Assembly (NCBI GenBank): GCA_003222115.1
Contig: QHUL01000059.1
Location: 1-64,000 of the forward strand
DNA: 64,000 bases
DNA from: Gemmatimonadota bacterium
GTDB lineage: Bacteria; Gemmatimonadota; Gemmatimonadetes; Gemmatimonadales; GWC2-71-9
Direction: 5' to 3'
In this document: positions 57,098-64,000 of the stretch, piece by piece
Position numbering within the stretch: position 1 is the stretch's first letter
How the letters are laid out: every line of letters starts with the position of its first letter
The notes under the pieces: model-generated
Told to the model about the DNA's origin: nothing
Seen by the model: the letters and a program-made list of their open reading frames with translations, nothing else
Databases searched by the model: none
Translations under genes and position numbers: made by a program

Positions 57098-58582
57098 ATG
57101 CCGGTCCCCGTCACACTCGACGGACACTCCCTGACGATCGCCGACGTGGTGGCCGTGGCCCGCCACCGCGCCCCGGTGGCGATCGCGTCCGCGGCGCGGC
57201 AGGGGATCGAGGCGTCGCGCCGCACGGTGGAGGAAGCGGTCACGCGGGGGGACACGATCTACGGGGTGAACACGGGCTTTGGGAAGCTGGCGCACGTGCG
57301 CATCCCCCCCGACCGCATCCGCGCGCTGCAGCTCAACCTCATCCGCAGTCACGCGTCGGGCGTGGGCGAGCCGCTGCCGGTGGACGGCGTGCGCGCGATG
57401 ATGCTGCTGCGGGCGAACGTCCTCGCGCGGGGAACGAGCGGCGTGCGACCCGCGCTCCCCGAGCTGATCGTGGCCATGTTGAACCAGCAGGTACATCCGC
57501 GCGTCCCCTCGCAGGGGAGCGTGGGCGCGTCGGGAGACCTGGCGCCGCTGGCGCATCTGGCGCTGGCAATGGTGGGGGAGGGAGAGGACGGGCAGGCGCT
57601 GCGAGACGGCGGCCTCGAGCCGATCGCGCTCGAGGCGAAGGAAGGGCTCGCGTTCGTGAACGGGACGCAGGCGCAGACCGGATTGGCCGCGTTGCTGGTG
57701 CACGACGCCTGGATGCTGTGGCGCACGGCGCACGGCGCGGCGGCGATGAGCCTCGAGGCGGTGCGGGGCACGCCCGAGCCGTTCGACGCGCGCATCCACA
57801 ACGCCCGGCCCCATCCGCTGCAGCAACGCTCCGCGGCGCTGTTGCGCGAGCTCCTCGCCGACAGCGAGATCCGTGAGTCCCATCGCGAGAACGACCCGCG
57901 CGTGCAGGACGCCTATTCGCTGCGCTGTACGCCGCAGGTGCTCGGTGCGGTGGGCGAGGCGCTGGCCTTCGCCGAGCGGTTGGTGACTGTTGAGCTGAAC
58001 GCCGCCACCGACAACCCCCTCGTGTTCGGGCGGGACGTGCTGTCCGGGGGCAACTTCCACGGCCAGCCGATCGCCCTCGCGCTCGACGTGCTCGGCATCG
58101 GGCTCACCACGCTCGCGGGGCTCGCCGAGCGGCGCCTGGAGCGGATCGTGAACCCCGACCTGTCCGCGGGGTTGCCGGCGTTTCTCGCGCGCGAGCCGGG
58201 CGTCGAGTCCGGGTTCATGACGGCGCAGATCGCCGCCGCGGCGCTCGTGGCCGACTGCCGGGTGCTCGCCACGCCGGCGAGCGTGCAGTCGGTCCCCACG
58301 GAGGGGAACCAGGAGGACGTGGTGCCGATGGGGATGAGCGCCGCTTGGAAGGCGGAGCGCATCCTCGCCAATGCGGCGCGCATCGTGGCGATCGAGCTGC
58401 TCGCCGCGGCGCAGGGGCTCGAGTTCCTGAAGCCGCTGCGTCCCGGGCGCGGCGTGGCCCGCACGCACGCGGCCGTGCGCCGCGAAGTGGCGGCGCTCGA
58501 CGGCGATCGCCCGCTCACCGCCGACATCGAGCGCATCGCCGGCGGCGTGCGCGTCGGCCGGTTCGATCCGGAGACGGCGTGA
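57098..58582 (+). CDS. hutH: Histidine ammonia-lyase
   Basis: 494 residues. It deaminates histidine to urocanate. The MIO prosthetic group forms from A144-S145-G146 in [23 protein letters not shown]-like sequence [10 protein letters not shown] and [19 protein letters not shown] and [10 protein letters not shown] are family hallmarks. Slightly shorter than E. coli-type enzymes but complete. First gene of a three-gene histidine degradation operon; stop overlaps the hutU GTG. Confidence 0.96.
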   Translation: MPVPVTLDGHSLTIADVVAVARHRAPVAIASAARQGIEASRRTVEEAVTRGDTIYGVNTGFGKLAHVRIPPDRIRALQLNLIRSHASGVGEPLPVDGVRAMMLLRANVLARGTSGVRPALPELIVAMLNQQVHPRVPSQGSVGASGDLAPLAHLALAMVGEGEDGQALRDGGLEPIALEAKEGLAFVNGTQAQTGLAALLVHDAWMLWRTAHGAAAMSLEAVRGTPEPFDARIHNARPHPLQQRSAALLRELLADSEIRESHRENDPRVQDAYSLRCTPQVLGAVGEALAFAERLVTVELNAATDNPLVFGRDVLSGGNFHGQPIALALDVLGIGLTTLAGLAERRLERIVNPDLSAGLPAFLAREPGVESGFMTAQIAAAALVADCRVLATPASVQSVPTEGNQEDVVPMGMSAAWKAERILANAARIVAIELLAAAQGLEFLKPLRPGRGVARTHAAVRREVAALDGDRPLTADIERIAGGVRVGRFDPETA

Positions 58583-60258
58583 CGGGCGCCCGCGTGATCC
58601 GCGCGCCGCGCGGCGCCGTGAAGTCGTGCAAGGGGTGGATCCAGGAGGCGGCGCTCCGCATGCTGATGAACAATCTCGATCCCGAGGTGGCCGAGCGGCC
58701 GCAAGACCTCGTGGTCTACGGCGGCACGGGGAAGGCGGCGCGCGACTGGCCCTCGTTCGACGCGATCTGCCGCACGCTCGTGGCGCTCGAGGACGACGAG
58801 ACGCTGTTGGTTCAGTCCGGCAAGCCGGTCGGCGTGTTCCAGACGCACCCCGATGCGCCGCGGGTGCTGATCGCGAACGCGAACCTGGTCGGGCGCTGGG
58901 CCAGGTGGGAGGTGTTTCGCGACCTGGAGCGGCGCGGTCTCATCATGTTCGGCCAGATGACGGCCGGGTCGTGGATCTACATCGGGACGCAGGGGATCCT
59001 GCAGGGCACCTACGAGACGTTCGGCGCCGTCGCCCGGCGCCACTTCGGGGGGTCGCTGCAGGGCCGCCTCGTGCTCACGGGGGGGCTCGGCGGGATGGGC
59101 GGGGCGCAGCCGCTCGCCGCGACGATGCACGGGGGGGTGTGCCTCGCCGTGGAGGTGGACCCCGCGCGCGTGCAGCGGCGCCGCGACACGCGCTACCTCG
59201 ACCGCAGCACCGCGTCGCTCGACGAAGCGCTGCGGTGGTGCGAGACGGCGCGGCGCGACGGCGAGGCGCTGTCCGTCGGGCTGATCGGCAACTGCGCCGA
59301 CGTGCTGCCCGAGCTGGCGCGGCGCGGCTTCGTTCCCGACGTCCTGACCGACCAAACGTCCGCGCACGACCCGCTCAACGGCTACGTTCCAGCGGGCTGC
59401 TCGCTCGAGCAGGCGGCCGCGCTGCGGCAGGCGGACCCGGCGGAGTACGTGCGGCGCGCGACGGGGAGCATCGTGACCCACGTGCGCGCCATGCTGGAGC
59501 TGCGGCGGCAGGGCGCCGTCACGTTCGACTACGGCAACAACATCCGCACCCAGGCCGCCGATGCCGGACTCGAGCAGGCGTTCGCGATCCCGGGGTTCGT
59601 GCCCGAGTACATCCGGCCGCTGTTCTGCGAAGGGAAGGGGCCCTTCCGCTGGGTGGCGCTGTCGGGCGAGGCGCGGGATCTGCAGCGCACCGACCGGCTG
59701 GCGCTGGAGCTGTTCCCGGAGAACGACCACCTGCGCCGCTGGATCGGCCTGGCGCAGGCTCGCGTGGCGCTCCAGGGCCTGCCGGCGCGCATTTGCTGGC
59801 TGGGCCAGGGAGAGCGGGCGCGCTTCGGCTGCGCGTTGAACGACCTGGTGAAGCGGGGCGAGCTCGCGGCGCCGGTGGTGATCGGCCGCGACCATCTCGA
59901 CACCGGGTCCGTCGCATCACCGTTCCGTGAGACCGAGGGAATGCGCGACGGGTCGGACGCGATCGCGGACTGGCCGATCCTGAACGCGCTCCTCAACACC
60001 GCGTCGGGCGCGGGCTGGGTGTCGTTCCACCACGGCGGCGGCACCGGCATCGGCAACTCGCTGCATGCGGGGCAGGTGAGCGTCGCCGACGGGACGCCGT
60101 CGGCGGGGCGGCGCCTGGAGCGCGTCCTCACGAACGATCCGGGGATCGGCATCGCGCGCCACGCGGACGCCGGCTACCCGGAGGCGCTCGACGCCGCCCG
60201 CCGCCATGGCATTCGGCTCCCCATGCGCGCGGAGTCCTTTAGGGAGGCGAGCGACTGA
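58579..60258 (+). CDS. hutU: Urocanate hydratase
   Basis: 559 residues, GTG start. It hydrates urocanate to imidazolonepropionate using tightly bound NAD. Nearly every block of the family is present: [91 protein letters not shown], and [19 protein letters not shown]. Typical length. Its stop codon TGA overlaps a CTG that may be the real start of hutI. Confidence 0.97.
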   Translation: MTGARVIRAPRGAVKSCKGWIQEAALRMLMNNLDPEVAERPQDLVVYGGTGKAARDWPSFDAICRTLVALEDDETLLVQSGKPVGVFQTHPDAPRVLIANANLVGRWARWEVFRDLERRGLIMFGQMTAGSWIYIGTQGILQGTYETFGAVARRHFGGSLQGRLVLTGGLGGMGGAQPLAATMHGGVCLAVEVDPARVQRRRDTRYLDRSTASLDEALRWCETARRDGEALSVGLIGNCADVLPELARRGFVPDVLTDQTSAHDPLNGYVPAGCSLEQAAALRQADPAEYVRRATGSIVTHVRAMLELRRQGAVTFDYGNNIRTQAADAGLEQAFAIPGFVPEYIRPLFCEGKGPFRWVALSGEARDLQRTDRLALELFPENDHLRRWIGLAQARVALQGLPARICWLGQGERARFGCALNDLVKRGELAAPVVIGRDHLDTGSVASPFRETEGMRDGSDAIADWPILNALLNTASGAGWVSFHHGGGTGIGNSLHAGQVSVADGTPSAGRRLERVLTNDPGIGIARHADAGYPEALDAARRHGIRLPMRAESFREASD

Positions 60259-60284
60259 GCACGCTGCTCGCCGGCGCGCGCCAG

Positions 60285-61532
60285 GTGGTCACCTGCCGCG
60301 GCCCCGCCCGTGCGCGCCGCGGGCGCGAGATGGCGGAGGTCGAGGTGCTGGGCGACGCCGCCGTCCTGATCGAGGGCACGAGGATCGCCGCGGTCGGGGC
60401 CTACCGCGAGCTGCGGGCCGCGCACCGGGAGGCGGAGCTCGTGGCGGTGCAGGGCGTCCTCTATCCCGGCCTCATCGACTGCCACACCCACGCCGTGTTC
60501 GGCGCGCCGCGACTCGACGATCACGAGCGCCGCGCGCTGGGCGAAGACTACAAGGCGATCGCCGCCCAGGGAGGCGGCATCCTCCAGTCGGTCGCCGATG
60601 TACGCGCGCGCCCCCTCGCCGAGCTCGTCGCGCTCACGCGGGCGCGCGTGGCGACGCTCCTCGCCCACGGCAGCACCACGATCGAGGTGAAGTCGGGCTA
60701 CGGCCTCGAGCTCGAGGCCGAGTTGAAGCAGCTGCGCGTCATCCGGGAAGTCGCCGCTTCCGTTCCCGTGACGCTCGTCCCGACGTTCCTCGGCGCCCAC
60801 GAGGTGCCGCCCGAATTCCGCGATCGGCGCGCGGACTACGTGCGGCTCGTGTGCGAGGAAATGATTCCCGCCGTCGCCCGGGAGCGGCTCGCCGTGGCGT
60901 GCGACGTGTTCTGCGAGCCCGGCGTGTTCAGCGTGGCCGAGGCGCGGGCGGTCCTCACTGCGGCCCGGCGCCACGGCCTGGCGGTCAAGCTGCACGCCGA
61001 CGAGCTCGACGGGTCGGGGGGCGCGGAGCTGGCGGCGGAGTTGGGGGCCGCGAGCGCCGACCACCTCGCGGCCGTGTCGGACGCGGGCGTCCGCGCGCTG
61101 GCGCGCGGCGGCACGGTGGCGGTGTTGCTCCCCGCGACGCTCGTGTTCCTGGGCCGGAGGCAACCCGCGCCAGCCCGGCGACTCGTGGAGCAAGGCGTGG
61201 CGGTCGCGCTCGCGACCGACTTCAATCCCGGCTCGTCACCCGCGGTGAGCTTGCCCCTGGTCGCGGCGCTCGGCGTCTCGCAGCTCGGCTTGCGTCACAC
61301 GGAGGCGATGACGGCGGTCACCGTCAACGCCGCGGCCGCGCTGGGGCTGGCGGGGGAGCGCGGGCAGATCGCGGCCGGATTCGCGGCCGACCTCGTTGTG
61401 TGCGACGTATCGGATTGGCGGGAGCTGGCGTACTGGTTGGGACCGAATCTCGTAAGCGCCGTCTGGACAGAGGGTTCTGCTTGTTTCGTCCCCCGGGGGC
61501 CGATATCTTTAGGGCCTCATGTCGAAGCTTGA
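60285..61532 (+). CDS. hutI: Imidazolonepropionase
   Basis: 415 residues from the GTG at 60285. Amidohydrolase opening the imidazolone ring to N-formimino-glutamate. Metal site DCHTHAVFG, substrate residues AQGGGIL, EVKSGYGLELEAELKQLRV, FLGAHEVP, KLHADELDGSGGAELAAEL, SADHLAAVSD, and ATDFNPGSSP. The true start may be the CTG at 60255, which would add [10 protein letters not shown], a normal beta-strand of the family, and overlap the hutU stop; a stop at 60240 bars anything longer. The formimino-glutamate enzyme (hutG/hutF) is not here. Its end overlaps the next gene by 14 bases. Confidence 0.94.
   Translation: MVTCRGPARARRGREMAEVEVLGDAAVLIEGTRIAAVGAYRELRAAHREAELVAVQGVLYPGLIDCHTHAVFGAPRLDDHERRALGEDYKAIAAQGGGILQSVADVRARPLAELVALTRARVATLLAHGSTTIEVKSGYGLELEAELKQLRVIREVAASVPVTLVPTFLGAHEVPPEFRDRRADYVRLVCEEMIPAVARERLAVACDVFCEPGVFSVAEARAVLTAARRHGLAVKLHADELDGSGGAELAAELGAASADHLAAVSDAGVRALARGGTVAVLLPATLVFLGRRQPAPARRLVEQGVAVALATDFNPGSSPAVSLPLVAALGVSQLGLRHTEAMTAVTVNAAAALGLAGERGQIAAGFAADLVVCDVSDWRELAYWLGPNLVSAVWTEGSACFVPRGPISLGPHVEA
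61481..61509 (+). promoter_or_regulatory. Candidate promoter of the TPR gene, inside hutI
   Basis: TTGTTT (61481-61486), 17-base spacer, TATCTT (61504-61509), the same -10 as at smpB. It ends 9 bases before the ATG at 61519, again giving a leaderless transcript. The -35 is weak. Confidence 0.35.
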
Positions 61533-64000
61533 GAAGCTGAAAGAGAAGGCCCGGGGCCTCGAGGCGAAGGACGCCAAGGCGGCCATCGCGGCGTGGCTGG
61601 ACGTCATCAAGGAGCAGGAGTCAGAGAGCGAGCCCAACCCGGATCTCTCCATCTTCAATCGCATCGGCGACCTCGCCGTCAAAGTGAAGGACTCCGCGGG
61701 CGCGGCTGACTGGTACGACCGCGCGGTGGACAAGTACGCCGAGCTGGGGTTCCACAACAACGCCATCGCGATGTGCAACAAGGTGCTGCGCAACGCGCCG
61801 GGGCGGCAGACCACCTACCTCAAGCTCGCCAAGCTGTATGCCGCCAAAGGGTTCATGGCCGAGGCCCAGCAGAACTTCGTGACGTACGCCGAGCGGATGC
61901 AAAAGGCGGGGAAGCTGCAACAGGCGTTTGCGGCGCTGAAGGAGTTCACCGACATCTCACCGGAAAGCGAGCACCTGCGGCAGCTGCTGGAGGAGCATCT
62001 GCGGATGTACGGCGAGCCGCGGATGTCGCAGGGGCGGATGAGCGCGCCCGCGCCGGCCAGGCCCAGCAAGCCGCCCGCAGAGGACGTGATGAAATCCGGG
62101 AAGCACAAGACCTCGAGTCTCGTGTTCCTGGATGTGGACGCACCTCCGGCCTCCAAGACCAAGCCGGCGGCGCCCCGACGGCCGACCGCCCCGCCGCCCC
62201 CTGCGCCCCGCCCGCCCGAGCCGGAGCACCTCAAGCTCATCGAAGACGTCATGCCCGATCCGGACACGTCGTTGGAGATCGAGTCCACGAGCTTGATGCA
62301 GGACGCGGAGGGGCCAAGCGCAGCGGGGATGCTCGAGGGACTCGAGACGACGCACTCCGAATACGCCGGGCTCACGGAGGACGCGCTCTCGACACCATCG
62401 CTGCGCGAAGAGGTGACCGCTGACGACGTCGCGCCCATGGAGGAGCTCGAGCCGACGGTGCCGGCGGAGGCGGAGGAGCTCGAACCGCTGCTCGATGCGG
62501 ACCTCGAGATCGAGCCGCCCACGCCGGCGCCGCCGTCGCGGCAGCCCGCGCCGAAGCAGCGGGTCACGTTACCCAAGGTGGCGCCACCGCCGGCGCCCAA
62601 GGTGACGCCTGTGGTGCCGAAGCGGCCGCCCGCGTCGCCGTTCAAGACCGCGCCGGCGACCCCGGCCCGCACGGCGGGCCCACCGCCGCGACTCACGGTT
62701 CCCAAAGTGGCGCCCCCCGGGCCGAAGGCCGCTCCCCGAGTGGGGCCGCCGCCCAAACTGGAGGCGCCGAAGGTCAAGCCGGTGGTGCCGCGGCGTCCGT
62801 CCGGCCCCGCGGCGCCGTCCCCGGGCGCGCCGCCCAAGCGCAAGACGGTGGTGGAAGTGCCGCCCCTCGAGCTCGAGCCGGACTTCGACGTCGCCGCGAC
62901 CGACGGGAGCCACGACGTGGACGACGAGCCGCTCGCCGACGAGTCACTCTCGGCGGCAGGCGTCATCGAGACGGAGGAGGACACCTCGATCACCCCGGGA
63001 CGGAAGTCCGGGTTCATCGACCTCGGGCTCGACGGGGTCGTGGGTGGGGCGGAGGAGACCGGCTCGCTCGTGTTCGCCGACATCGAAGAGGCGCCCGCCA
63101 AGCCGACGATTGAGGAGCTCGAAGGGCGAGTGGCCGACGACCCCGACGACCCGGAGGCGCACCAGGCGCTGGGCGAGGCTCTCATCGAGGAAGGGGAGCG
63201 GGAGCGCGGGATCGAGGAGCTGGACCATGCCTCCGCCGGGTACGAGAACCGGGGCAACCTCGAGCAGGCGCAGGGGCTGGTGGACGAGATCCTGAAGCTC
63301 GACCCGAACAGCGTGCGTCATCGCCAGAAGCTGGTGGAGTACGCTTTCAAGTCGGGCGACAAAGCCAAGCTGATCGATGCCTACCTCGAGCTGGCCGACA
63401 CGCTGCTGCGCCAGGATCTCCCCGACAAGGCGCGCGCGGTGTACCAGCGCGTGGCCGAGCACGACCCGACCAACGAGCGCGCCAAGGGGGCGATCGCGAT
63501 GCTGGCGCCCGTGGCGCCGGCGCCGCAGGCGAAGCCCGAAAAGAAGGTGGCGGCGAAGGACGCCAAGATGAAGGTGCGCGACGAGACGGAGACCGCGGGG
63601 GACTTCGTGGACCTGAGCGCGATGGTCCTGGACGAGGAGATGCCCGAGCGCGACACCCGGATGAAGATCGCGGACGAGGAGCCAACCGGAGACGAGGAGC
63701 GCGACTTCCACGACATGTTGACCCGCTTCCGCCAGGGGATCGAGGAGAACATCGACGAGGCGGACTTTCAATCGCACTACGATCTGGGGATCGCCTTCAA
63801 GGAGATGGGCCTGCTCGACGAAGCCATCGCCGAGCTCCAGAAGGCGCTGCGGGCGCCCGAGGGGAAGCTGCGGGTGTCCGAGGCGCTGGGCGCCTGCTTC
63901 CTCGAGAAGGGCGCGTACGTGGTGGCGGAGTCGATCCTGCGGCGCGCGCTCGACCTCCCCTCCTCGGGCGACCAGGAGCGACTCGGCATCCTCTACTGGC
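61519..64000 (+). CDS. Large TPR protein with long Pro/Ala/Lys-rich linker (C-terminus beyond the window)
   Basis: At least 827 residues; the frame is still open at the window end. No signal peptide. The first ~165 residues hold TPR helices (FNRIGDLAVKVKDSAGAADW, FHNNAIAMCNKVLRNAPGRQ, YLKLAKLYAAKGFMAEAQQN). Residues ~175-460 are disordered: Pro/Lys-rich (VTLPKVAPPPAPKVTPVVPK) alternating with acidic patches. From ~530 TPRs resume, including HYDLGIAFKEMGLLDEAIAE. Such TPR/linker proteins occur in large cytoplasmic scaffolds, but no partner can be named. It starts inside hutI, possibly from its own promoter. Confidence 0.8.
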   Translation, partial: MSKLEKLKEKARGLEAKDAKAAIAAWLDVIKEQESESEPNPDLSIFNRIGDLAVKVKDSAGAADWYDRAVDKYAELGFHNNAIAMCNKVLRNAPGRQTTYLKLAKLYAAKGFMAEAQQNFVTYAERMQKAGKLQQAFAALKEFTDISPESEHLRQLLEEHLRMYGEPRMSQGRMSAPAPARPSKPPAEDVMKSGKHKTSSLVFLDVDAPPASKTKPAAPRRPTAPPPPAPRPPEPEHLKLIEDVMPDPDTSLEIESTSLMQDAEGPSAAGMLEGLETTHSEYAGLTEDALSTPSLREEVTADDVAPMEELEPTVPAEAEELEPLLDADLEIEPPTPAPPSRQPAPKQRVTLPKVAPPPAPKVTPVVPKRPPASPFKTAPATPARTAGPPPRLTVPKVAPPGPKAAPRVGPPPKLEAPKVKPVVPRRPSGPAAPSPGAPPKRKTVVEVPPLELEPDFDVAATDGSHDVDDEPLADESLSAAGVIETEEDTSITPGRKSGFIDLGLDGVVGGAEETGSLVFADIEEAPAKPTIEELEGRVADDPDDPEAHQALGEALIEEGERERGIEELDHASAGYENRGNLEQAQGLVDEILKLDPNSVRHRQKLVEYAFKSGDKAKLIDAYLELADTLLRQDLPDKARAVYQRVAEHDPTNERAKGAIAMLAPVAPAPQAKPEKKVAAKDAKMKVRDETETAGDFVDLSAMVLDEEMPERDTRMKIADEEPTGDEERDFHDMLTRFRQGIEENIDEADFQSHYDLGIAFKEMGLLDEAIAELQKALRAPEGKLRVSEALGACFLEKGAYVVAESILRRALDLPSSGDQERLGILYW

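Overview
The window (about 70% G+C, almost every gene on the + strand, dense 4-base stop/start overlaps) looks like a chromosomal segment of a Gram-negative, diderm bacterium, most likely of the Gemmatimonadota. Reasons: outer-membrane machinery (BamD, Tol-Pal, an LptD-like protein), many short lipoprotein signals, a SecA carrying the long extra segments of Bacteroidota/Gemmatimonadota-type SecA, and a run of secreted proteins whose predicted signal peptides end in Ala-Gln. The lineage is an inference from gene content only. No phage, insertion sequence, plasmid function or CRISPR array is visible; this is core genome with some unusual local architecture.

Layout. 1-2.7 kb: end of an aspartase/fumarase, a small membrane protein, a secreted protein. 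2.8-7.0 kb: an Rrf2/IscR-type regulator followed, behind a near-perfect IscR type-1-like operator, by a cysteine/sulfur-carrier operon (two-domain rhodanese, cysteine synthase, JAMM peptidase, and one polypeptide joining a MoaD/CysO-like ubiquitin fold, a MoeB-type E1 and a rhodanese). 7.1-12.3 kb: tRNA-Leu(CAG) divergent from smpB, then an amidase, a repeat lipoprotein, pyrD, pyrF and a secreted protein. 12.3-15.6 kb: the alpha ribosomal operon rpmJ-rpsM-rpsK-rpsD-rpoA-rplQ ending at an intrinsic terminator shared with convergent rpmB. 15.6-29.1 kb: sugar-nucleotide genes for GDP-D-rhamnose, UDP-GlcNAc3NAcA, UDP-GlcA, UDP-xylose and a 4-epimerised uronate, interrupted by carB and murB. 29-32 kb: TPR proteins, BamD, NadD. 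32-36 kb: secA and a DinB-family gene. 36-42.6 kb: radC, rel/spoT, uvrB, tsaE, tsaB, rimI. 42.6-47.4 kb: ssb, a LysM protein, a CcsA/HemX-like protein, hemA, an epimerase. 47.4-55.7 kb: tolQ-tolR-tolA-tolB-pal-cpoB and one giant frame joining TatC to LptD. 55.8-64 kb: an FnIII lipoprotein, hutH-hutU-hutI, and the start of a large TPR protein that runs off the window.

The items most worth a second look are: (1) the uninterrupted TatC-LptD reading frame, whose junction is itself a signal peptide; (2) the CysO-MoeB-rhodanese fusion next to a JAMM peptidase, under a probable Fe-S-responsive operator; (3) a set of inverted low-complexity arrays made of 7-10-base G-rich units, two of which are translated in frame near the 5' ends of cysM and tolB, the others lying between genes. 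Several promoters appear to place the transcript start at the start codon (leaderless mRNAs). No stretch longer than 300 bases is without a gene; the longest (7036-7327) holds an inverted repeat, the tRNA and two divergent promoters.
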